The position numbers and the translations under genes were made by a program. A stretch of DNA of 64,000 nt from Bugula neritina (taxonomy: Eukaryota; Bryozoa; Gymnolaemata; Cheilostomatida; Bugulidae): contig OZ037769.1 of the NCBI GenBank assembly GCA_964035545.1, positions 5,548,429-5,612,428 on the forward strand. Direction: 5' to 3'. Numbering within the stretch: the stretch's first letter is position 1; each line of letters opens with the position of its first letter. Shown here piece by piece: positions 41,501-51,480 of this stretch. The notes beneath the pieces were generated by a model. It was not told the origin of the DNA. It ran no database searches and was given only the letters and a program-made list of their open reading frames with translations.

Positions 41501-44500
41501 GAGTAGAAGAGACCTACAAAACCTTCTCATGCAGTAATATTCAGGAAAACAGTTGTTTAAAGTATCCTGTGAGAACCCCTGATGGCAAGGGTTTAAGCAG
41601 AATAAGAATTTGTTTATAGTGGGGCAAAACAGTTATAGTAAATGCTCTTTCTGAGATCACTAATGTTCAGGACTCAAACCCATAAACTAGTGCTTACTAA
41701 TCCAAAGCTATAACCACTCAACTATGCTTTGCAGTTTATTAGTATATTCAAGTATAATTTGATTTCTCATCCCTGTTTATAGTTATTTTGGGTGTTACTA
41801 AATTCTACTAGTAAAAGTCTCTACAGATTAGCTCAACAGATGAGTTCAACAGATCAGTTCTACAGATCGGTTCTACAGATTGGTTCAACACATTACTTCA
41901 ACAGGACCAACTCTAATACCTACCAGGTGCATCTGCACTAGCCACACTTTCATCATCATCAGGCTGAGGGATTTCACTGATCTCATCGACTATGTTACTC
42001 TTCACTCTCCTGAGGAGTTGCCTCGAGGAGCGGCGACTGCTCGAATCCTCATTACACAGAGAGCTGGACTCGCTGAGACCGTCTGGAGGTGGCCGTATGC
42101 TGACTCTAAGGCTATTTGACAGCTTTCTCTCCACTTCTGTAAATTTCTCCCCGTCTAACGTTAGCTAACAAACAGGTAGAATAGCACAACTTTGAGACCC
42201 TAATCTTGGTGTGGTAGCAAAAATAAACTTGACACGTGTTTATATGCCAACAATAAAACACCAATTCTGCATCTTGTACAACTGATTGAATCTTTCAATG
42301 TGTTAGAGAAAATATTAGAAGGTGATTCAGTTGAAACAAAACTCATTTCATTACATTTAGTAGGTGCAAAATTATACACACATTTCACAATATCAACTCA
42401 TCAGTATTCTATGACATGTTTATGACCTGCAGACCAATATGCTAGACCACTGATCAGACCAGCTTAGATTGTTTCAGCAAAGAAATAAAATACAAACTAA
42501 ACAATTTTATCATTTTAACCGCACTTGAACGGAGAGTGAAAAATATTGATTTTCTAAATTCATTGCCAGTTGCATTGGAGTTATCTTTCACTAACCTGCA
42601 TGGCAACTTTAGAAGAGAGGGTGGCAGCTGTCAGAGCCCTATGTCTAGTATTGTAGGTTAGTGGGTTATCATCTAGATACAACTACAAGTAATACAAATA
42701 CTCGAGTATAGAATATCATATAAAGCAGTCAATTGTGAGTATAGTTAGCAGGGTGGTGCACACTGAGCTATCTCACGACATTCTTGACATGGTTGAGTCA
42801 TAAAAACCAACATAATTAAGTTCAAGTTCCTAGTCTTAGTTAAAAGAATTCTTCTGAAGTCTTGCTGATATAATTAATTTAGGCAAAAAAACTTGAGTAC
42901 CAGGTTTTGTCTCCATGAGCAACAAGAAGTGGGTGCTAGCCTACAAGCACCTGTCACATACCTGCTTGAGAGAAGGCAGGGAATATAGAGGAAGTAGAGC
43001 ACCATGGTCACACAGGATGTTGCCAGACAGGTCTAGCGTCTCCAAACTCGTCATTCTCTCCACGCCTGCACAATACACAAGATCACTGAATAACAGGGCA
43101 GGAGAGCTCAGTGTCCCCACCATTTATATTAGACTAAATGTGGGATCCGAGGCATAAAAGCACGTTGTGTTGACTGACCAAGTCCTGAGAAATTTGTAAA
43201 TACGACCAAAGAGTTCACTTGGTATAAAGGGAGGGGAGGGGGGAGTGTCAGCACTGCCTATCCCCAGTACTTTCGCAACAAATAAAAACCAATTTCAATG
43301 AGTTGGTGTGTTTTAAGGTTTAGGACATTAAGATAACACTACCGTTGACATGTTCTAGATGGTTGGCACGCAAGACTAAGGTCTTCAACTTCTGGCAGGT
43401 AGAAGGGGAGAGAGACGGTACAGCGTTGAGAGAATTGTAGGCTAAGTTTATGTGCACCAGCTCCAGCAGACACTGAAACAGAACCAAGGCTTCGTCATAC
43501 TCGGTCTAGTGACAAGTAATCCTTGGACGCTTTTTGTCAAATCCCAAATATTGAATTGTGAAAATGAGCGTGTGTAATTTTCAAAAGTTCAAAAATAACC
43601 CTAACTGTTCTAAAACATAACATAAATGTGGCACACTTCTATACCGTAAAATAGAAAATTATAAATGTTGTGCAAGCCTGAATCTATTTTAAAACAAAAA
43701 TTTCTAGTGTATGTTCAAACTGCAAGACAAGATTTTAGAAGCCATAATTTTGTGAAAGCCAAGTTAAAATAATGTTGAACAATATAATAGTTAAAGCAGC
43801 AACAAAACATGCTGTAAATATCACAGTGTACAATACTATTATAATAGAGTCGCAGTGTAACGTTACTAGGAGTTGTGTCACCTGCAGGTAAGAGTCCGTG
43901 TGCTTCAGGTAATTCCTACTTAGATCCAATACCTCTAAACAAGGAAGCAGTTTCTAAAATATAAATAATGTATACGTGTGTTAGAGTTAGAATATACATG
44001 TGTTACATGTAAAGTATACATGCGTTAGAGATAGAGTATACATGTGTTAAAGGTAGAGTATACATGTGCTACAGGTAGAGTATACGAGTGTTAGAGGTAG
44101 AGTATACATGTGTTAAGGTAGAGTATACATGTGTTAAGGTAGAGTATACATGTGTTAGAGGTAGAGTATACATGTGTTACAGGTAGAGTATACATGTGTT
44201 AGAGGTAGAGTATACATGTGTTACAGGTAGAAAATGCCCATCAGCTTATGATACATGTGGCATATAATTCATTATTATGACTCTAATGAGTAATTGTATC
44301 ATTTAGAAATTATACTACTATCATATTATATTATACTATATTATAACATATATTAAATTATATAATCACGTTATATTACATCACATATTATGATTTCTTT
44401 GAAGTAAACTGTTTGCAATATGTTTCTCAATGACATTGACTAACATTCCAAAGATAAAGCTAACAAAACTGATAACAGTTTGCAGAACGAGTCAAACAAA

Positions 44501-47500
44501 TACAGTGACTCATAAACCCATTAAATTAACAGGAAATTGTGCAGCTAAATCCTTCAATTTATTCGAAATTTAAAACCAATTACATTTTATGCGAGCTTGC
44601 CCAAAGTGTTACAGCCGGCAATAAAATAAACTCTGTTCATATTGTATTTATACTCACCAATGACCCATCCAATTCCTTAATAAAGTTATTAGAAAGATAA
44701 AGTTTCTTTAAATTGTTCCAAGATAAAGAGAACTGAATGGAATCCTTGCCAAGTATATCCTGTGTGAAGATGAAACAGTTGAGGAACATAAAGAACTAAA
44801 ACACAACTTTCAGATATCAAATCAGCTTGAGTAACGCTCCTTGCTGACTCAGTCACTATGCAAATTGACAAATCCCCAGTTGATAGAAAACCAAACCAAA
44901 ATATAAAGCTCTAAAAGCATTACTTTGTCCAGATAAGCAACAGACACTACTGCCTTATTTTACTAAAATACTTACAACTCATAGCAACACACTCGATATT
45001 ATTCTTAAAAACACTGACTACAGGAAAGACAATTCCTATTTATCAGAAATTCACAACAAAACATCTAAAGCATTTGTATTTTTCTGATAGAGTCCGGATT
45101 TGACAGCTAATCAAGTATTTAGGTTCTACTGTATGAGAAACAAACGAAGGAATACCTCAAGGAAGTTGATGCATCTACTCATTCTTATGAGAGTTATCTT
45201 CTCCTGCAGCTTATCCAGACCGACTATCCAGTGGGGTGGCACTCTTTTCACATCTAGCTGAGTTAGGTTACGGAATATGCCAATATTGACAGGTGCTTGT
45301 ATGGTGGTATTTCCTCCATGTGACAGCTGCAAACAGGTAGTATATTTGCAAACACACTCTGATTTGATATAATGTTTTCACTGAATTAATTTGTGTGCAA
45401 ATAACTATTGTGCACCAACAAATTTGCCCTTATATAGTATGCAGGTAATGCAGGTAATGCATGTATATAGTATGCAGGTAATACATGTATATAGTATGCA
45501 GGTAATAGATGTATATAGTATGCAGGTAATAGATGTATATAGTATGCAGGTAATGCATGTATATAGTATGCAGGTAATGTATATTTTAGATAATGTGAAA
45601 GATATCAATCCATAGCAAAGAATAAGCTCCTTTAAAATGTTCAAAGGTGGAAACTTGTAAATTACTATAGCTTTCAATATTTATCTTAATAATGAGAAGC
45701 ATGAGAACAACATGGGAAGGTAAGGTATATAACTGCAGAGCAAAGCTGGGGACAACATGGGGAGGTAGTGTATATAACTGTATAGTAAAGATGGGATAAC
45801 ATGGGGATGTAGTGTGTATAACTGTATAGTAAAGCTGGGGACAACATGGGGAGGTAGTGTGTATAACTGTATAGTAAAGATGGAGACAACATGGGGAGGT
45901 AGTGTATGTAACTGTATAGTAAAGATGGGAACAGCATGGGGAGGTAAGGTATATAACTGTATAGTAAAGATGGGAACAACATGGGGATGTAAGGTATATA
46001 ACTACAGAGTAAGAGCTAATACCCGAAGAGATTGAGTCCTACTGAGAGCCTCCTGGAGGTACAGTAAATCCCCGTACACCTTTCTGTCGCCATTCCGAGT
46101 GTCGGTGAGATGCTCGATGCCATGGTTGAGAATTAGCAGCACTTCCGGGGTCAAACAGAGCGGCACAGATCCGCTATCTAGGTCACTTCCTGTATTGACA
46201 TTCCGCATTGAGTCACCAGAAATATTATTTAGGAGTAGTAGTGGAGAAATTGAGATAGCCTAAGTTTTTTAGCTTGGGTCGAAATTATTCCGAGAACATA
46301 ACTTCTTTTGCTATATTTTTAATCTAGAGCACAGGCTTTTCTCAATTTCTCCATTACTGCACCTACCTCAGAAATATTGACAGTAAGTCTATTTAGTAAC
46401 TGTTCATTAGTTGCATATAAGAACTAGTTTACAGCATATGCCCAGCAAATGTTGGGCTACTATTCAAATATCAATATTTTATTGCCGAGCATCTACCTCA
46501 AGCATAGGTAACCCACAGCCCTAACACATACCACTAACAAGAATAAACTCACAACCAAACCTTATGCAGCTCTGTACACTTTCAACGAAATAGAAAATTT
46601 AGATGCTAACACACAGCCTGTGATTAAAAATTAGATAAAGAAGAATTATTGCAAAAAATATTCAAACATAACTCAATAGGATGCTACAAAGCATTTGGTC
46701 AAGTGTGTCATACAGCATGAGAGTATGGTGATACAATACCTTAGAGTTCTATCTTTACAGAAAAAAAGGTACAAATTTTTAAGATTTCCAACTCAAACAC
46801 TTTGTGAGGAAGCTTTTACAAACTGAGACGCACACATATAACACATAGTTCATTACTTACGAAAATATATTTGTCTAAACTCCATGTTAGTTTTCTACTA
46901 CTGTAGCTTTGCTACGTTCCCAGGTTAGTGAAGATGGTGGGGGCAACTAAACTTGCCAGGCAATCACAGCCAGCGTAAAGCCACAATTACTTGACAAGTT
47001 GCCAAGGATAGATGTGAAGTTTGTGTAGTAGAATATGAATTAAGATTAGAATTAGTGTAAGTATCTCATATGTAAGTGTATAATACAATGTAAGTGTTGA
47101 TTTAGTGTTAGATTGCCTGCTATTTGATACGGAGCTCGAGAAGGATGATTGTTGAACCAAAACAAGGTCAGAGGCAAACTGCGGTGGTTGCTGAGACTTT
47201 CCATTTATTTATTGTTGTAAAAAATTTCTGATGATGATACCGTCAGGCAATACATGTATGCATCTAGTTCGTGTAACCAATCAGCTAGCCTCTAGTGTAA
47301 TATCAACCAATCAGCTAGCCTCTAATATAATTGAATGCAGAATTTTATATCTGCCTGGTGTGCCTATTAATAACTATTAGTACAGGCAGATCATAAAATT
47401 TGTTTGTCTTGATAAATAATAAATAAATAAATAAAATAATTTCACCATGAGTATGAGCCAATTACGACTTGTGCATACAGTCTATTATATTATGCTGAGT

Positions 47501-48883
47501 GTAATGCTGTTATCACGTAACATAAATGTGTTATTTGTCAACACCATGTGATTAGCTAGATGTGTAGTAAAGATGTTAGTGAATTCACTCAACACAAACT
47601 GAGTATGACACTCCACTTTGAAAATTTGGTAGCTCTGACCTTAGGAATTCTACTTGTTCAGGAAGCCTGTTAGTTACTAAAATGTTGTTTGCTGATACAT
47701 TGTGGGAATAAAAAGAGTTTAAAGTAACTAATTCAAAATCTACTTCAGTCCCAAGGAAATAAATATTTAGAGGAAAACTGCTAAAGTTAAAGATTTCATA
47801 AAATTAGGAAACTATGGCTCAATCTGTGGACAGCGACTAGTTGGGATTTATACCCCTCAATATGTGGTCCACACCTTGCCAGCGAAAGAAACTAATGTTA
47901 CTGCTATATTTAGAAGGTATGAGGATTTAAGAGAAAGAGCTCAAGTAATCCTACAAGTTATGAGCCTTACAAAATTTATAATCAGCTTGAATTCATGGCT
48001 CATTCACCAAATTCTCATATTTTTACGTAAAGTTAGGGCATAATCTATATAGCATAAGGTATTTGAATCATACAATTATGGCCCATAACCCAGAGGCAAG
48101 AACAAAGGGTAGAGGCAACCGAAATGCGAATGCTCAGACACATACAGGGAATAAACTGGGAGGATCATGTTAGGAATGAAAACATAAGGAGCGAAGCTAA
48201 GGTTAAACCTGTGTCTAGGCATATGAGGAAGAGAAGACTTCAGTGGTATGATCATGTGCAGAGGAGAGATAGTGAAGAGGATATTAGATGTGTGACTGAG
48301 TTAAAAATAGTGGGGAAGAGAAAGAGAGGACGGCCCAAACGAAGATGGATGGACACGATAGGAGATGACATGAAGCGATGGGGTCTTAAACCAGAAGATG
48401 CAGAAGACTGGGAAAGATGGCAGACGCTGATAGATATTGGAAACCTGCAGACCGGTCAGGACTACGACCGTATAGGTGTGAAAGGTGTGAATTTGAATCA
48501 TACAATATAATATATGTGTAGATATACAACGCAACTACATATGTATAGTTTAATGTGGAAGTGATGAACCTTATCGCCATTTTAAAGTTATAAAAGGAGT
48601 GTCAAGTTTCAACAACAATTTATTAGAGCAAAGTCAATTTCTGAAGTATAAACTCTATTAATGTATACTATAATCCAACTGATACAGTCCTACGGTATCC
48701 AAAAAATGCCTATTCTACTGTAATAATCATACAGCCAACAGCATACAGATAGCTATACATGCAGTGAATAGAAAACTATAGATGTGCCACCTGTAGCTAT
48801 ATAAACTCACTATTGGAGGAAACAAGCTGATGTAAGTTGTGAAGAAGTTCCTCTTTGGTGGGAGAGGAATTGTTCCCTTCCAT
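32515..48883 (-). CDS. STK11IP: Serine/threonine kinase 11 (LKB1)-interacting protein
   Basis: In the family, an LKB1-binding, lysosome-associated regulator. 22 exons on the minus strand: 48811-48883, 46023-46189, 45156-45326, 44658-44759, 43882-43953, 43343-43472, 42962-43065, 42596-42682, 41924-42164, 41014-41196, 40091-40375, 39644-39825, 39079-39243, 38339-38387, 37823-37991, 37163-37393, 36272-36479, 35571-35671, 34822-34997, 33977-34165, 33384-33547 and 32515-32691. They give 1141 residues (human about 1090), with phases in agreement. Order: N-terminal helix (TKEELLHNLHQLVSSN); leucine-rich repeats at about 138-302 (LKKLYLSNNFIKELDG, LEVLDLSRNYL, LETLDLSGNIL); a Ser-rich LLRRVKSNIVDEISE stretch; the conserved LREEFGDSWLQSF; a PH-like part; a CxxC/CxxC zinc-ribbon pair (CLKCGKQF, CIHCGSD) near 655-685; and C-terminal blocks IDHRLQLHLTVTYF and FIDTLKGPWKDMYDVDLE. 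Exon 13's acceptor (AAAG|GAA) was chosen by phase and is weaker than a nearby out-of-frame one; exon 2's acceptor also has a poor tract. Confidence 0.93.
34600..34821 (-). repeat. 34-bp minisatellite repeating a 5' splice site
   Basis: Seven copies at exact 34-bp steps; the marker CTCACT (complement of the donor AGTGAG) is at 34613, 34647, 34681, 34715, 34749, 34783 (changed to CTCATT) and 34817. The copy at 34817 is the genuine donor of STK11IP exon 19. In the gene's sense each unit begins CA then GTGAGTTAATAGTTATA. Confidence 0.92.
35325..35555. repeat. 24-bp minisatellite in STK11IP intron
   Basis: About nine copies of a 24-bp unit with GTAGTATACACTACAATACA then TTGC. The unit length is a multiple of three and contains internal complementarity (GTAGTATACACTAC), so it gives spurious open frames on both strands. 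It begins about 15 bases inside the intron after exon 18. Confidence 0.93.
39798..39860 (-). repeat. 27-bp duplication spanning a 3' splice site
   Basis: In the gene's sense, TGTTGCTATAG followed by TTACT occurs twice, 27 bases apart; the two AGs are at 39826-39827 and 39853-39854. The inner AG is the acceptor used for STK11IP exon 12 in my model. The outer one is equally good and in frame, adding nine residues (VTQYIHVAI). Confidence 0.9.
39900..39966. repeat. AGACAGACAC microsatellite
   Basis: An imperfect (CAGA)n/(CACA)n run beside the duplicated acceptor of exon 12, in the STK11IP intron between exons 11 and 12. Confidence 0.8.
41555..41737 (-). mobile_element. tRNA-derived SINE, copy C (diverged)
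   Basis: On the minus strand: a degraded tRNA-like head (GTTGAGTGGTTATAGCTTTG, GGGTTTGAGTCCTG), then AGTGATCTCAGAAAGAGCAT and the CCATCAGGGGTTCTCACAGG block shared with copies A and B. The 3' end departs from the others after this block. In the STK11IP intron between exons 9 and 10, in the gene's sense. Confidence 0.8.
41815..41892. repeat. about 15-bp tandem repeat beside STK11IP exon 9
   Basis: Five or so copies of a short unit, CAGATCAGTTCTA or CAGATGAGTTCAA type, starting about 30 bases inside the intron from the exon 9 donor at 41923. Confidence 0.8.
43965..44235. repeat. 22-bp minisatellite next to STK11IP exon 5 acceptor
   Basis: About twelve copies of a 22-bp unit, GTATACATGTGTTAGAGGTA plus GA, with occasional 2-base deletions. 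It starts about 15 bases from the exon 5 acceptor (43954), leaving barely room for the branch point and pyrimidine tract. Confidence 0.9.
45433..45592. repeat. 22-bp minisatellite in STK11IP intron 2
   Basis: About seven copies of TATATAGTATGCAGGTAATG with two further bases per unit. About 105 bp upstream, in the gene's sense, of the exon 3 acceptor. Open frames on both strands are repeat artefacts. Confidence 0.9.
45705..46012. repeat. 43-bp minisatellite beside STK11IP exon 2
   Basis: About seven copies of a 43-bp unit containing ACAACATGGGGAGGTAGTGT, ATATAACTGTATAGTAAAGA and TGGG. It ends about ten bases from the exon 2 donor at 46022. Confidence 0.92.
46190..48810 (-). other. STK11IP intron 1
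   Basis: A 2.6-kb intron, the longest of the gene. It holds the RTE fragment (48077-48490) and a two-copy 30-bp repeat at 47275-47333 (AACCAATCAGCTAGCCTCTA). The rest is AT-rich without recognised content. Confidence 0.85.
48077..48490 (+). mobile_element. 5'-truncated RTE-type non-LTR retrotransposon
   Basis: A 414-bp insert between two perfect copies of ATTTGAATCATACAAT (48061-48076 and 48491-48506), a 16-bp target-site duplication. The insert is open in one frame from end to end. It encodes the far C-terminus of a reverse transcriptase polyprotein: QRVEATEMRMLRHIQGI, RRLQWYDHVQRRD and KRKRGRPKRRWMDTI, which are hallmark words of RTE/endonuclease-RT elements. No stop or frameshift, a clean duplication and a short GGTGTGAAAGGTGTGA tail suggest a recent insertion. 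It is antisense to STK11IP. Cannot move by itself. Confidence 0.9.
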
Positions 48884-49564
48884 GCTGATAGTCAATGTAA
48901 CTAAAAAGTATAACAACTATTAGGAAAACAGTGACTGCTGTACATATGTATATGTTTTTTGTAAGCATCGTGCGATGTGTATAAGAATCTTCTGACAATG
49001 AGCTATCACCCTGTGGTTTATCAGCTGATGCTTTCAGAGAAGCTCAAGACATGTTTATCTATTATTGCTACCACACAGCAAAAACACAAAAATTAAAGAA
49101 ATTTTTTGTTGCAAGCAGAGAAGTAAAAGTCTCTTTATTCAATTATCCAATACAGTTTTTGTTTTAAATAACATCAGCAAGTGTGTATTATACAGTGTAG
49201 GTATCTTTTACCAAAAATAACTATTTTTTAGTTAAAATAGTAATGCTTTGGTAGTTTATTTAGTATTAGCTCTCAGCTGCTGAAGAGAATAAAGTAGATC
49301 TAAACTTGAGACAAGTTGTCTTATTGGTTGATTTGATTGGAGAGCAAAGTGAAAGGGTTGTATATAAAAATTTAAGCATTTTTTTATGATTTTCTAGCTA
49401 AAATGATCCGATTCCAGCCTAACTTTATACATAACTATGACAAACACCGGTATTTTATGGACATTTAAACATATTAAATGCAAGATAAGCATAGCAGCTC
49501 AATATGTTTGACAAAAACTCGCAACAACTGACAAAAAAATTTGATTTATGCAACAACTTATGAG

Positions 49565-50065
49565 TGTAACAGTAAGTATACAATATTGATATGAATATCA
49601 TCAATATCAATTAAAATATCAATATGAAAAGAAGTTTACTAACTCCGCGTCTATGACTCAATAAGAGTAAGAGGATCGGATTTAGTAACACTAAGATTAT
49701 TTGCGGCTAACTTTTACTTTAAGCTCACTCTCTTTAACTTGTAGCACTTCGAGTTAGAGTTACACTTACAGTAAAAGCAGTGAGTAGAATTGGTCCTTGA
49801 CTTTGGATTCAGGTTTCTTTGAATATTTTTAGTGTATCAGTGTCACTTTCACTATAACTATAAGTGTATCAATCTGATTCCGTATGAATATGATATTGAT
49901 ACTCACTATCACTATGAGTATGACTGTATGAGTGTATGAGTATCACAATCACTATTTCAATCTGATTCCGTATGAGTATGACACTCACTATGAGTATCAC
50001 TTACTCACTGTTAGTCTTACTGAGTATGAGTATCACTATCAATCTCATCAGTGTGAAACTGAATG
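49565..50065. repeat. TATGAGTATCAC-type short-period tract
   Basis: Six-base words TATGAG, TATCAC, TCACTA and ACTCAC recur without a fixed order, with reverse complements close by. Similar words occur at 30960-31045, 18 kb away, upstream of GOLM. Confidence 0.7.
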
Positions 50066-50759
50066 AGAATCAGAATGTCAGTATCCAATTGCATCATCTA
50101 TGTCGTGTTGTCAGAGTGAGAATGCCAAGCCCAATGCTAGTCTAATGGACAATGACTGGAATGGGCAATCACGACAATCAGCAATGTCAGTGTGAGTGTC
50201 GCTTTCGGTTTTAGAATTATTCAATTTCAAACTCACTGGTGACTGTGAATGCGAAAAAATATTTTTTTTTAATATTTATACTTATTCATATCGCGATGAT
50301 GACCGTTATAATCATAATATTAATGGCAATCACAATTATAATACTAATGATTTATAGCACTATGTCTATTATAAGTTTTGGTAATGGTAGCTTCAAGTTT
50401 AAGAAAAGTTGAAGAAGTTATGCTGATACTGATTCACCTTTCGACAGGACTGCCCACTTTGACTTTAGTAAGCATTGGACCTCTTGGATATTAGAATAAA
50501 TAAAGTTCATATGTCGACTAATCTGACAGAGCTAAGCGAGATTTCTGAGGTCAAGGACGCCCAACTATTGGTTGTGTTACTTTCACTTTCGCAGCTTCAG
50601 CATGCAACCGTCACAGTGGTGATAACTAATATGAGGATGAGCCAAAATTGGCCTATAACTTTTTACTAAATTAGTAAAACTTAAGGTTATGCTAAATGAT
50701 TGAGTGTAATAGTTCTTGATGTTATTTATATGTTTACAGTAATACGATTGTTGCTAGTA

Positions 50760-51055
50760 ATAAGAGAAGTAATAAGCCTTATTATTATAATTATTATTTA
50801 TTAAATATATTATTATTTTATTAATATTATAAATATATTATTATTAGTATTACTATTAGTATTTTTCCTGCAATAATAAATAATATCAATATTTCATATT
50901 TGTAATACTAATAATTGTAAATATAATACCATAATATTAACTATTAGTAAATGTATTAGTATTAGGAATTTGTTTTACATTGCTATTTTGTAAAATATAA
51001 ATTCAGCCACTATAACTACTACTAGTACTACTAGTACTACTACCATCCTATGGTT
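50760..51055. repeat. (TAN)n tract upstream of TRMU
   Basis: TTATTATTAGTATTACTATT, then ATTAGTAAATGTATTAGTAT, then a CTACTACTAGTACTACTAG block. About 0.4-0.7 kb upstream of the TRMU start. Confidence 0.75.
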
Positions 51056-51480
51056 ATACTTATTGTAATCGTTCAACTTTAGTTGACGTTGTATTGCTGA
51101 GTCTTTGAAATTTGTAATGCTGATAAAACTTTTATATTATCTTTATAGTTATTTCGAATCGAACTTGTTGCATTCTTTATTATTTATTATTTTTTCAGTA
51201 TACGATTATTACTATGCATATAATTTTACCAACACTGCTCATTCACCTACCTTTTATTCTTTTAATGCTGATTCAATGTTGCTGTGATACTATATTACTT
51301 ATAAGATGCAAATGTATAATATAGCCATTATCATATTGTAAAACTGTTGCTTTATTTTAGGATACTTTGTTATATCAGAATGGTAAATATGGAAGAAGAT
51401 ATAATAACCAACTGCAACTGAATACATACGCTTGAATTTAACGACATAAAAGTATAACAGAAAGTACACAGATTTACACC

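Larger units (their letters stand above)
48901..51480. other. head-to-head interval, STK11IP and TRMU
   Basis: Shared 5' flank of two divergent genes. Repeat sequence dominates 49560-51060. No TATA/CCAAT promoter like the tubulin one is seen and no exon is supported. Promoters are presumably near 48.95-49.3 kb (minus) and 51.1-51.4 kb (plus). Confidence 0.5.

Noticed and set aside
45391-46035. Open frames with repeated LYSYIHYLPM, MQVIDVYS and WGGSVYNCIV peptides
   Set aside because: Created by the 22-bp and 43-bp minisatellites beside STK11IP exon 2.
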